A stretch of 64,000 bases of DNA from Pseudomonas laurylsulfatiphila (GTDB taxonomy: Bacteria; Pseudomonadota; Gammaproteobacteria; Pseudomonadales; Pseudomonadaceae). The notes below the pieces were generated by a model. The model made no database searches. It was not told the origin of the DNA and saw only the letters and a list, made by a program, of their open reading frames with translations. Both the position numbers and the translations under genes were made by a program. The stretch spans positions 124,001 through 188,000 of the forward strand of contig NZ_NIRS01000010.1 in NCBI RefSeq assembly GCF_002934665.1, in the 5' to 3' direction. Below, piece by piece: positions 15,904-25,280 of the stretch (the first letter of the stretch is position 1; each line of letters opens with the position of its first letter).

Positions 15904-17183
15904 GGCGCTACTCCTTTACGCGGCGTCACACCGGTACGGCTGATCCGAATCAGTCCGCGCGGTCGCCAGATCATCATCAACACCATCAGGATGCCGAACA
16001 GCAGCACGCGGTACTCGGCGAAGCCACGCAGCAGTTCCGGGGCGACGGTCAGCACGAAGGCTGCAATCACCACGCCTATGGTCGAACCCATGCCACCCAG
16101 TACCACGATGGCGAGGATCAACGCCGACTCGAAGAAGGTGAACGAGGTCGGGTTGACGAAGCCCTGGTAGGTGGCGAAGAACACCCCGGCCAGACCGGCC
16201 GTCGAGGCACCGATGGTGAATGCCGAGAGCTTGACCAGTACGTGGTTCAAGCCCATGGAGCGGCAGGCGATTTCGTCTTCACGCAGGGCTTCCCAGGCGC
16301 GGCCGACTGGCATGCGGGTCAGGCGATGCTTGATGTACAGCACAGCCAGCACCACCAGGAACAGCACCGCGTAGATGAAGTAGTACTTCACGTCGGGGTT
16401 GTAGGCGATGCCGAAGAACTCATGGAACGGCACACCGCCGTCCTTGGCTCGCTTGCCGAACTCCAGGCCGAAGAAGGTCGGCAGCGGTGCCGGCATACCG
16501 TTCGGGCCGCCAGTCAGCGACAACCAGTTGTTGAGGATCAGGCGGATGATTTCACCGAAGCCCAGGGTCACGATCGCCAGGTAGTCACCGTGCAGGCGCA
16601 GCACCGGGAAACCGAGGATGCAACCGGCCAGGCCGGCGATGATCGCCGCCAGTGGCAACACCGTCCAGAAGCCCAGCCCGAGGTATTGGTAACCGAGTGC
16701 CAGGCCGTAGGCGCCGATGGCGTAGAACGCCACGTAACCGAGGTCGAGCAGGCCTGCCAGGCCGACCACGATGTTCAGTCCCAGCCCCAGCAGTACGTAG
16801 ATCAGCCCGAGGATGACCACGCCCAGCAGGTAGGAGTTGGAGAAAAACGGCAGCGCCACGGCGATGACGATCATCAGCGGGATGATCCAGCGCAACCGCG
16901 ACTTGTAGTCCGGCGCCAGCACATGCACCCCGGAGCCTGTCGTTTCAAAGCCTTCGAGGATTTTCAGGCCCTTGGCTGTCTGCAGGAACATGCTCAGGGC
17001 AAAACGTCCGGCCATGACGATCGCCACGATCCACGCCACCCGGGTGGTTTCCAGGTTGAAGCCATAGCCATCGAGAACGACGCCGACAATCGGCCCGAAC
17101 ACAATCAGGGCAATGAGGCCGGCAAGAATCGCGTCAACCAGACTTTTTTTGATATCAATGGTTTTTTTAGTGGTTGAAGACAT
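15900..17183 (-). CDS. livM: Branched-chain amino acid ABC transporter, permease LivM
   Basis: A 427-residue inner-membrane permease (BraE) with many hydrophobic segments. The conserved cytoplasmic loop GRAWEALREDEIACRSMGLN (about 315-335) couples to the ATPases, and GLNIVVGLAGLLDLGYVAFYAIGAY-type helices identify the LivM family. The N-terminal extension of about 100 residues, with extra hydrophobic segments, is typical of proteobacterial LivM. It begins 3 nt after the livH stop. Confidence 0.96.
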   Translation of the reverse strand: MSSTTKKTIDIKKSLVDAILAGLIALIVFGPIVGVVLDGYGFNLETTRVAWIVAIVMAGRFALSMFLQTAKGLKILEGFETTGSGVHVLAPDYKSRLRWIIPLMIVIAVALPFFSNSYLLGVVILGLIYVLLGLGLNIVVGLAGLLDLGYVAFYAIGAYGLALGYQYLGLGFWTVLPLAAIIAGLAGCILGFPVLRLHGDYLAIVTLGFGEIIRLILNNWLSLTGGPNGMPAPLPTFFGLEFGKRAKDGGVPFHEFFGIAYNPDVKYYFIYAVLFLVVLAVLYIKHRLTRMPVGRAWEALREDEIACRSMGLNHVLVKLSAFTIGASTAGLAGVFFATYQGFVNPTSFTFFESALILAIVVLGGMGSTIGVVIAAFVLTVAPELLRGFAEYRVLLFGILMVLMMIWRPRGLIRISRTGVTPRKGVAP

Positions 17184-17186
17184 CGC

Positions 17187-18101
<915 letters not shown>

Positions 18102-18213
18102 AACGCAATCTCACGCAATGAGAACCTGCACATGTGGCTGTGCGGTTCTTCTAAGGAAAATACAGATATACGTCGGAGCAATGACACCCACGATCAGGCT
18201 GGCCACCACTGCC

Positions 18214-18319
18214 CCTTGTAGGAGCGAGCTTGCTCGCGAAGAACCTGAGGACAACGCGTTGAACCAGCAAGCACGCGTTATCGTTGACGTTTTTCGCGAG
18301 CAAGCCCGCTCCCACAAGG
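18214..18319. repeat. REPIN with conserved spacer between livK and livH
   Basis: Arms CCTTGTAGGAGCGAGCTTGC and GCAAGCCCGCTCCCACAAGG enclose a spacer containing CGCGTTATCGTTGACG, also found in the REPINs at 21174 and 45725. Sitting inside the operon after livK, it could stabilise livK mRNA and raise binding-protein levels over the permeases, as REP elements do in other operons. Confidence 0.85.
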
Positions 18320-18351
18320 GGTCAGTGGGGTTCAGCCGATCGAGTCAGCCC

Positions 18352-19485
18352 TTACTTCTGTTTTTCCAGCTGGTGGTATTTGCCGTCCTTGTCCCACTGG
18401 TAAACCACGTAGTCGGAGACTTTCAGGTCGCCCTTGCTGTCCCAGGTCTTCTCGCCCATGACGGTCTTGACCGGGTTCTTCTTCAGCCATGCGGCCGCTT
18501 CTTCGCCCTTGTTGGACTTGGCGCCGTTGAAGGCTGCCGCCAGGGCCTGGACCGAAGCGTAGGCGTACAGGGTGTAGCCTTCAGGCTCGGTACCGGCCTT
18601 GCGGAAGGCGTCTACCACGGTCTTGCTGTCTGGCAGCAGGCGTGGGTCGGCGCCGAAGGTCATCAGCACGCCGTCAACGAATTGCGGACCGCCTGCGGTG
18701 GTCACCAGTTCGTCGGTCACGATGCCGTCGTCGGACATGAACTTGACGTCTTTCAGGCCTTGTTCACGCAGTTGACGCACCAGAGGACCAGCTTCCGGGT
18801 GCAGGCCACCGAAGTAGACGACGTCAGCGCCAGCGCCGCGGATCTTGGTCACGATGGTGCTGAAGTCTTTCTCGCCACGGGTCAGGCCTTCATACAGCAC
18901 AGGCTTCACGCCACGCTTCTCAAGCTGAGCCTTGGTGGCATCCGCCAGGCCCTGACCGTAGGTGTCCTTGTCGTGCAGCACGACCACTTTCTTGCCCTTG
19001 AGCACGTCGACGATGTAGTCGCCGGCCACGATGCCTTGCTGGTCGTCACGCCCGCACATACGGAACATGGCGCTCAGGCCGCGCTCGGTCACAGCCGGGT
19101 TGGTGGAGCCAGGAGTGATGGCGATGATGCCTGCTTCGTCGTAGATCTCGGAGGCCGGGATGGTCGACGAGGAGCAGAAGTGACCGACCACGCCGGCGAC
19201 TTTCTGGTTGGTCAGGTCCTTGGCGACCGTCACAGCCTGTTTCGGTTCACAGGCGTCATCGCCCTTGACCAATACGATTTTTTCCCCGTTGACCCCGCCC
19301 GACGCGTTGACCGCATCGGCCGCCGCTTGCGCACCCTTCATGTACTGTTCGCCAAATGCCGCGTTGGCGCCTGTCATTGGTCCCGCTACGCCGATCTTGA
19401 TGTCAGCCTGAGCAAACGCAGAAACACCCAGCGCAGTTGCTACTGCGAGGGCCAGAAAGCCTTTCTTGTAAAACGTCTGGGACAT
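18352..19485 (-). CDS. livK: Branched-chain amino acid-binding protein LivK/BraC
   Basis: A 377-residue periplasmic type-1 binding protein. A Sec signal peptide (about residues 1-27, ending SAFAQA) precedes the mature start DIKIGVAGPMTGANAAFGEQ, the standard LivK/BraC N-terminus. It captures leucine, isoleucine, valine and, in Pseudomonas BraC, alanine and threonine. The start at 19485 is chosen over in-frame ATGs further upstream because GGAG precedes it. A sigma54 promoter motif lies 57 bp upstream. Head of the livKHMGF operon. Confidence 0.95.
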   Translation of the reverse strand: MSQTFYKKGFLALAVATALGVSAFAQADIKIGVAGPMTGANAAFGEQYMKGAQAAADAVNASGGVNGEKIVLVKGDDACEPKQAVTVAKDLTNQKVAGVVGHFCSSSTIPASEIYDEAGIIAITPGSTNPAVTERGLSAMFRMCGRDDQQGIVAGDYIVDVLKGKKVVVLHDKDTYGQGLADATKAQLEKRGVKPVLYEGLTRGEKDFSTIVTKIRGAGADVVYFGGLHPEAGPLVRQLREQGLKDVKFMSDDGIVTDELVTTAGGPQFVDGVLMTFGADPRLLPDSKTVVDAFRKAGTEPEGYTLYAYASVQALAAAFNGAKSNKGEEAAAWLKKNPVKTVMGEKTWDSKGDLKVSDYVVYQWDKDGKYHQLEKQK

Positions 19486-19541
19486 GAGGTGGTGCTCCAT
19501 GGTTTTTTTTAATTGGCACTGCGACTTCACTGAATGCTCAG

Positions 19542-19558
19542 AGCAAGGGCCGTGCCAT
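19542..19558 (-). promoter_or_regulatory. Sigma54 (-24/-12) promoter of livK
   Basis: On the minus strand the sequence ATGGCACGGCCCTTGCT matches the sigma54 consensus at 16 of 17 positions with exact GG-N10-GC spacing. It predicts a 5' leader of about 45 nt before livK. Confidence 0.8.
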
Positions 19559-19755
19559 CGGTTTTTTATTCTGAAAAAAGTCGCTGCTTTCTTGTTATTT
19601 CGACTGTTTCGGGCCCATTTTCATTGGGCGTGCAACCGTCTAAACCGCGGAAGGTAAAACCATTATTTTTTTGAGGCGCAACCCGCCTGCGCCATCATTG
19701 CAACCGCAGCTTTAAACGACGTGCAACCAGCCTGTAACAACGTGCGTCACCGAAG

Positions 19756-19772
19756 TGCACACTGCTGGTGCG
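19756..19772. promoter_or_regulatory. NtrC-like binding site upstream of livK
   Basis: TGCAC-6 nt-TGGTGC closely matches the NtrC dyad (TGCACY-N5-GGTGCA), with 11 of 12 half-site positions if counted as TGCAC/TGGTGC. It lies about 200 bp upstream of the sigma54 -24 element, a workable enhancer distance. The rest of the 19559-19849 gap shows only scattered GTGCAACC half-sites and no gene. Confidence 0.5.
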
Positions 19773-19849
19773 AGACTGCTACAACCCGCACCACTACAGG
19801 CTAGCTGCAGATCGAAAAAGCGCCGCTTCCCCACTGCAAAAATCAACAT

Positions 19850-21133
19850 TCAGATCACGATCCGCAAGCACTGGCCTGCGTGATACAGCGAGAATCCCGC
19901 CTCGTACAGACAGCTGCGCAACCCCACCCCGGCCAATGGCTGCATGGGCGCGAAAGGAATCGGTAGCGCTTGAGGATTTCCGTTACACAGGTAATCGGCA
20001 AAGGCCTTGCCGACCACCGTTCCCGTGGTCACGCCCCGCCCGTTGTAACCGGTGACTGCCACCAAACCGGGCGCTGGCTCGAACAGGCGCATCAAATGAT
20101 CGGGGGTGAAGGCAATGCGACCGGTCCAGGTGCACTCCCATTCCACCGGCTTGAGGTACGGGAAATAGTGCTGCTGCACCCGGTCGGCCCAGGCCTTGAG
20201 GAACCAGGTCGGCTTCTGATTGCCATTACCCAGGCTGCCAAGCAACAGGCGACCGTCTTTATCCCGACGGATACTGCTGAGCACCTGTCGGGTGTCCCAG
20301 GAACCCTGGCCACCGGGCAGAATTTGCCGGGCGGCTTCTTCGGTCAGCGGCACCGAGGCCACCTGATAGTAATAACCGGGGAAGAAATTGCGCCGCAGTT
20401 CCGTCCAGTCGCCTTCGGTGTAGGCATTGGAGGCAATCACCACCTTCTCGGCCATCACCGAACCCTGGGCGGTTTGCACCGACCAGCGCTGGCCCTGGCG
20501 TTCGAGCCGGGTGACCGGGGAATGATCGAACAATTGACCGCCCAGGCCGATGGCCGCCTTGGCCAGCCCGGTGGTGTAGGCCATCGGGTTGAGCGTGCCA
20601 GCGCGGCGATCAAGCAGCGCAGCGGCGATTTTTTTGGTGCCGGTGGCTTGCTCGCAGGCCTGACCGGTGAGCAGCTCTACCGGCGCCCCACGGCGCTTCC
20701 ATTGTTCTTCACGGCTGCGCAGGTCGGCTTCGCCACGGGCGTTGTGCGCCATGTGCAGCGTGCCTTCGCGGCGCAACTGGCAATCGATGTTGTATTTGTC
20801 GACAAGGCTGAACACCAGGGATGGCGCCGCGCCCAGCATGCGGTTGAGCTGGCTGCCGACCTCAGTGCCGAACCCGGCTTCGATCTCGTCCGGGGGAATC
20901 CACATCCCGGCATTGACCAGCCCGACATTGCGCCCCGAGCCACCATGGCCGGCGCGATGGGCCTCCAGCACACAAACGGTCTTGCCTTGCTCCAGCAGAT
21001 GCACCGCCGCCGACAAACCGGTAAACCCGGCGCCGATGACGCAGACATCCACCGTGACCTCACCCTTGAGGGCCGAATTGTCCGGCCTCTGCGGCGTCAG
21101 TTTTTCCCACAGACACTCTTCGCGTAACGGCAT
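19850..21133 (-). CDS. amaA: FAD-dependent L-pipecolate oxidase AmaA
   Basis: A 427-residue DadA/sarcosine-oxidase-type flavoprotein. The dinucleotide-binding motif VIGAGFTGLSAA lies near residue 33, with SGRNVGLVNAG and the C-terminal GYNGRGVTTGTVVGKAFADYL FAD-contacting segment. The 'ama' assignment rests mainly on context: it is followed upstream by amaB and a divergent LysR gene, the P. putida arrangement in which AmaA oxidises L-pipecolate to piperideine-6-carboxylate in D-lysine catabolism. The start at 21133 has GGAG seven bases upstream; the open frame reaches 21166. Confidence 0.82.
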   Translation of the reverse strand: MPLREECLWEKLTPQRPDNSALKGEVTVDVCVIGAGFTGLSAAVHLLEQGKTVCVLEAHRAGHGGSGRNVGLVNAGMWIPPDEIEAGFGTEVGSQLNRMLGAAPSLVFSLVDKYNIDCQLRREGTLHMAHNARGEADLRSREEQWKRRGAPVELLTGQACEQATGTKKIAAALLDRRAGTLNPMAYTTGLAKAAIGLGGQLFDHSPVTRLERQGQRWSVQTAQGSVMAEKVVIASNAYTEGDWTELRRNFFPGYYYQVASVPLTEEAARQILPGGQGSWDTRQVLSSIRRDKDGRLLLGSLGNGNQKPTWFLKAWADRVQQHYFPYLKPVEWECTWTGRIAFTPDHLMRLFEPAPGLVAVTGYNGRGVTTGTVVGKAFADYLCNGNPQALPIPFAPMQPLAGVGLRSCLYEAGFSLYHAGQCLRIVI

Positions 21134-21173
21134 TGCCAGACTCCAACAGAAACCTAACCAACACACAAATCAC

Positions 21174-21273
21174 TGTAGGAGCGAGCTTGCTCGCGAAAAA
21201 CGTCATGGCAACGCGTTTAAACAGCAAGCCCGCGTTATCGTTGACGATCATCGCGAGCAAGCTCGCTCCTACA
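21174..21273. repeat. REPIN with conserved spacer between amaB and amaA
   Basis: Arms TGTAGGAGCGAGCTTGCTCG and its inverse, with a spacer containing CGCGTTATCGTTGACG. The spacer is closely related to that of the element at 18214. Confidence 0.92.
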
Positions 21274-21274
21274 A

Positions 21275-22765
21275 TTAATCGAACGTGATGCCCTGCGCCA
21301 ACGGCAACTCCAGTGAATAGTTCACGGTGTTGGTCTGGCGGCGCATGTAGCCGCGCCATGCATCGGAGCCGGATTCACGACCACCGCCGGTTTCTTTCTC
21401 GCCACCAAACGCGCCACCGATTTCCGCGCCGCTCGGGCCGATGTTGACGTTGGCGATGCCGCAGTCGCTGCCCACCGCCGACATGAACTGCTCGGCTTCA
21501 CGCACGTCGGTGGTGAAGATGCACGAGGACAGGCCTTGTGGCACGGCGTTGTTCAGGCGCAGCGCTTCCTGGAAGTCGGTGTAGCCGACCACATACAGGA
21601 TCGGGGCGAATGTTTCGTGGCAGACCACATCGCTCTGCTCCGGCATTTCGACGATGGCCGGCGACACGTAGTAAGCGTTCGGGAACTGGTCTTCCAACTG
21701 ACGCTTGCCGCCGAAGACTTTGCCGCCTTCGCTCAAGGCCTGCTCCAGCGAATCCTGCATATTTTCGAAGCTTTGCTTGTCGATCAGCGGGCCGACCAAG
21801 TTGCCTTCCAGCGGGTGGCCGATACGCACTTTCGAGTACGCGGCTTTCAGGCGGGTGACGATTTCTTCTTTCACCGATTCATGAGCGATCAGTCGACGCA
21901 GGGTGGTGCAGCGCTGACCGGCGGTACCGACGGCGCTGAACAGGATCGCGCGAACGGCCATGTCCAGGTCGGCGCTCGGGCCGAGGATCATGGCGTTGTT
22001 ACCGCCCAGTTCGAGAATGCTGCGGGCAAAGCGCGCGGCCACTTTCGGTGCCACTTCGCGGCCCATGCGGGTGCTGCCGGTGGCGCTGATCAGGGCTACA
22101 CGTGGATCGTCCACCAGTGCCTCACCTGCATCGCGACCACCGATCACTACCTGGCACAAATTCGCAGGCGCATCGCTGAAGTTCTTCACGACGCGGTCGA
22201 ACAGCGCCTGGCAAGCCAGCGCGGTGAGCGGGGTCTTTTCCGAGGGCTTCCACACCACAGGGTTGCCGCACACCAGTGCCAGCGTGGTGTTCCAGGCCCA
22301 GACCGCGACCGGGAAGTTGAACGCACTGATCACCCCGACAACGCCCAGCGGGTGCCAGGTTTCACGCATGTGGTGGCCAGGGCGCTCGGAAGCGATGGTC
22401 AAACCGTACAGTTGACGCGACAGGCCGACGGCGAAGTCGCAGATATCGATCATTTCCTGAACTTCACCCAGGCCTTCCTGAGTGATCTTGCCGGCTTCCC
22501 AGGACACCAACTCGCCGAGGTCGGCCTTGTATTCGCGCAGCACTTCACCGAATTGACGCACCAACTCACCACGGCGCGGTGCCGGAACCTTGCGCCACAG
22601 TTCGAACGCATGATCTGCGCGACTGATGTGCTGCTCGACCTCAGCCGCGCCTTCCCAGTTCACGGCGGCGATCCTGCTACCATCGACCGGCGAATGCACC
22701 GGCACTTTGCCGTTCTGGTACAGGGCCGGGTTCACACCTAGACGATCAAGCAATGCGGCAACCAT
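21275..22765 (-). CDS. amaB: L-aminoadipate-semialdehyde (piperideine-6-carboxylate) dehydrogenase AmaB
   Basis: A 496-residue aldehyde dehydrogenase of the ALDH7/antiquitin type. Catalytic Cys286 lies in GTAGQRCTTLRR, the general base Glu252 in LELGG, and GSTRMG and the C-terminal GEKETGGGRESGSDAW segment typical of ALDH7 are present. In P. putida AmaB oxidises alpha-aminoadipate semialdehyde, in equilibrium with piperideine-6-carboxylate, to 2-aminoadipate. GGAG precedes the ATG. Its stop lies just inside the REPIN that separates it from amaA, with which it probably forms one transcription unit. Confidence 0.9.
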   Translation of the reverse strand: MVAALLDRLGVNPALYQNGKVPVHSPVDGSRIAAVNWEGAAEVEQHISRADHAFELWRKVPAPRRGELVRQFGEVLREYKADLGELVSWEAGKITQEGLGEVQEMIDICDFAVGLSRQLYGLTIASERPGHHMRETWHPLGVVGVISAFNFPVAVWAWNTTLALVCGNPVVWKPSEKTPLTALACQALFDRVVKNFSDAPANLCQVVIGGRDAGEALVDDPRVALISATGSTRMGREVAPKVAARFARSILELGGNNAMILGPSADLDMAVRAILFSAVGTAGQRCTTLRRLIAHESVKEEIVTRLKAAYSKVRIGHPLEGNLVGPLIDKQSFENMQDSLEQALSEGGKVFGGKRQLEDQFPNAYYVSPAIVEMPEQSDVVCHETFAPILYVVGYTDFQEALRLNNAVPQGLSSCIFTTDVREAEQFMSAVGSDCGIANVNIGPSGAEIGGAFGGEKETGGGRESGSDAWRGYMRRQTNTVNYSLELPLAQGITFD

Positions 22766-22893
22766 GGGTCACTCCTCAAGCAAAAGACAGAACACGTGCA
22801 GCCGGAAAATCACGGCTGATCAGAGCTGTAGTTTTAGCTGCCCGGAGGTTACTCAACAAACGACCTTTAAGAGAGATATCATTCCGTTTATTC

Positions 22894-22904
22894 ATGCAGT
22901 GCAT
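22894..22904. promoter_or_regulatory. Palindrome ATGCAGTGCAT between amaB and lysR
   Basis: An 11-bp perfect palindrome in the divergent gap, with a T-N11-A pattern (T22891, A22903). Plausible operator for the adjacent LysR protein. Confidence 0.35.
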
Positions 22905-22939
22905 TGCTGGCAATAAGAAACAAGAACCAAGGACCGCCC

Positions 22940-23845
22940 ATGCTGAATAAACGCTACCTGCCATCGATCGCTGCGTTGCAGTGCTTCGAAGCCGTCACCC
23001 GGCACTTGAGCTTCACCCGGGCTGCCGAAGAGCTGAACCTGACCCAGAGCGCCGTGAGCAAACAGGTCGCACAACTCGAGGAGCTGTTGCAGCACCTGCT
23101 GTTCCGTCGGGTGCGCCGTCGCCTGCAGATGACGCCGGCCGGCGATCTGTACCTGGTTGAGGTGCGAAAAATCCTCACTCAGGTCGAGATGTCGACCCAT
23201 TACCTGCGTTCCTACGGTGGCGAAACCGAAGTCCTGCGGGTTTCGACGCCGCCCACCTTCGGCGCGCGCTGGCTGGTACCGCGCCTGAAAGGCTGGCGTC
23301 TGCGGCACCCGTCGATCCATCTGGACCTGTGCAGCGAACAGGAAGCCGACGACCTGCTGCAAGGTCGCAGTGACCTGGCGTTCTACTTCGGCCAGGGCTC
23401 GCGGCCCGGCACCGAATGCCTGAAGCTGTTCGGCGAAGAGTTGGTGCCGGTGTGCGCCCCGGGTAGCCTGCCGGACACGCCGTTCACCGACCCGACGCAA
23501 CTGACCGACCTGGTCCTGCTGCAAAACGCCTCCCGGCCCCAGGCCTGGCATGACTGGTTCGACCACCAGGGCTACCACACCGAGCACAGCTACCACGGCC
23601 CGCGTTTCGAAACCTTTTATATGTGCATCCGTGCCGCCCAGGTTGGCTGCGGCGTGGCGCTGCTACCGCGCTTTCTGGTGGAAGAGGAACTGGCCGATGG
23701 CAAGCTGGTCATTCCCTGGCAGCATGCAATGCCCAGCAGCGATGCCTATTACCTTGCATACCCGGAGCACTCGGCGGAAGTACCCAAGGTGCGGGACTTT
23801 GTGAAGTGGATGCTGGAGCAGGTTGATAGCCCGGAGGCGACCTGA
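22940..23845 (+). CDS. LysR-family regulator of the amaAB genes
   Basis: A 301-residue LysR protein with the N-terminal DNA-binding domain YLPSIAALQCFEAVTRHLSFTRAAEELNLTQSAVSKQV (about 5-45) of the GcvA subgroup and a C-terminal effector domain. The ATG at 22940 is preferred to that at 22904 since AAGGA precedes it and it gives the usual start. It is divergent from amaB, as in P. putida where a LysR gene flanks amaB-amaA. The likely effector is a pipecolate or aminoadipate intermediate (inference). Confidence 0.88.
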   Translation: MLNKRYLPSIAALQCFEAVTRHLSFTRAAEELNLTQSAVSKQVAQLEELLQHLLFRRVRRRLQMTPAGDLYLVEVRKILTQVEMSTHYLRSYGGETEVLRVSTPPTFGARWLVPRLKGWRLRHPSIHLDLCSEQEADDLLQGRSDLAFYFGQGSRPGTECLKLFGEELVPVCAPGSLPDTPFTDPTQLTDLVLLQNASRPQAWHDWFDHQGYHTEHSYHGPRFETFYMCIRAAQVGCGVALLPRFLVEEELADGKLVIPWQHAMPSSDAYYLAYPEHSAEVPKVRDFVKWMLEQVDSPEAT

Positions 23846-23860
23846 TGGGCGCCATCGCCT

Positions 23861-23950
23861 TGTAGGAGCTGGCTTGCCAGCGAAGAGGCCGGCACATTCA
23901 AAAACAATGTTGACTGAAAGTCCGCCTTCGCTGGCAAGCCAGCTCCTACA
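23861..23950. repeat. REPIN, GTAGGAGCTGGCTTGCCAGCGAAG type
   Basis: Perfect 25-bp inverted arms (TGTAGGAGCTGGCTTGCCAG...) around a 40-nt spacer. It is the only copy of this REP subfamily in the window. Confidence 0.92.
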
Positions 23951-24049
23951 AGGGCCTGCCTTAGTCTAAAAAATGCTGGTAATCCTTGTCCGTGATATGC
24001 GCCACTAGCGCCATTGATCAATACCGCTGCAACGCTGGAGATTCCCGTT

Positions 24050-25276
24050 ATGAGCGAGAGTGTGTTTGCCGATCGCATCGTGCAGAACCTGCTCGACACC
24101 GACTTCTACAAACTGACGATGATGCAGGCGGTGCTGCACAACTACCCCAACGTCGAAGTCGAATGGGAGTTTCGTTGCCGTAACGGCGAGGATTTGCGCC
24201 CGTACCTGGCGGAGATCCGTTTCCAGATCGAGCGCCTGGCCGAACTGAGCCTGAGCGCCGATCAATTGAGCTTTCTGGAACGCATCAGCTTCCTGAAGCC
24301 GGATTTCCTGCGCTTTCTCGGCTTGTTTCGCTTCAACCTGCGCTACCTCCACACCGGTATCGAAAATGGTGAGCTGGTCATCCGCCTGCGCGGCCCCTGG
24401 CTGCATGTGATCCTGTTCGAAGTGCCGCTGCTGGCGCTGGTCAGCGAGGTACGCAATCGCTATCGCTACCGCGAAGTCGTGCTGGAGCAGGCCCGCGAGC
24501 AGCTCTACCGCAAGTTCGACTGGCTGAGCGCCAACGCCAGCAGCGATGAATTGTCCGAGTTGCAGGTGGCCGACTTCGGCACGCGCCGCCGCTTCTCGTA
24601 TCGCGTTCAGGAAGAAGTGGTGAATGTGCTCAAGCACGACTTCCCCGGACGCTTTGTCGGCACCAGCAACGTGCACCTGTCCCGGGAGCTGGAAATGAAA
24701 CCGCTGGGCACCATGGCCCACGAATGGATCATGGCCCACCAGCAGCTCGGCCCGCGGCTGATCGACAGCCAGATCGCCGCACTCGATTGCTGGGTCCGCG
24801 AATACCGTGGCCTGCTGGGGATTGCCCTGACCGACTGCATCACCATGGATGCCTTCCTCGGCGATTTCGATCTGTTTTTCGCCAAGCTTTTCGACGGTTT
24901 GCGCCACGACTCGGGCGATCCGGTGGTCTGGGCGGAAAAAGCCATTGCCCACTATCACAAGCTCGGCATCGACCCGATGAGCAAGACGCTGACCTTCTCC
25001 GACAGCCTGACCCTGCCCAGGGCCCTGGAGATATTCCGAGCGCTGCGCGGTCGGATCAATGTCAGCTTCGGCATCGGCACCAACCTGACCTGTGACATTC
25101 CGGGTGTCGAACCGATGAGCATCGTGCTTAAAATGGCCGCCTGCAACGGCCAGCCGGTGGCAAAAATCTCCGACGAGCCCGGCAAGACGCACTGCAAAGA
25201 CCCGAATTTCGTCGCGTACTTGCGACACGTTTTCCAAGTACCTGCCGCCCTTTCAAGTCCATCAAGCAAGGAGTGA
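24050..25276 (+). CDS. pncB: Nicotinate phosphoribosyltransferase
   Basis: A 408-residue enzyme of the Preiss-Handler NAD salvage route, converting nicotinate and PRPP to nicotinate mononucleotide with ATP hydrolysis. Family landmarks are LLDTDFYKLTMMQAVL near the N-terminus, FGTRRRFSY (about 178), GTSNVHLSRE (about 202), the MAHEW motif, and FDGLRHDSGDP (about 280) with the PRPP-site residues. The start at 24050 follows GGAG; an upstream in-frame ATG at 24014 lacks a site. nadE follows after 4 nt, so the salvage steps are co-expressed. Confidence 0.95.
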   Translation: MSESVFADRIVQNLLDTDFYKLTMMQAVLHNYPNVEVEWEFRCRNGEDLRPYLAEIRFQIERLAELSLSADQLSFLERISFLKPDFLRFLGLFRFNLRYLHTGIENGELVIRLRGPWLHVILFEVPLLALVSEVRNRYRYREVVLEQAREQLYRKFDWLSANASSDELSELQVADFGTRRRFSYRVQEEVVNVLKHDFPGRFVGTSNVHLSRELEMKPLGTMAHEWIMAHQQLGPRLIDSQIAALDCWVREYRGLLGIALTDCITMDAFLGDFDLFFAKLFDGLRHDSGDPVVWAEKAIAHYHKLGIDPMSKTLTFSDSLTLPRALEIFRALRGRINVSFGIGTNLTCDIPGVEPMSIVLKMAACNGQPVAKISDEPGKTHCKDPNFVAYLRHVFQVPAALSSPSSKE

Positions 25277-25280
25277 ATTC

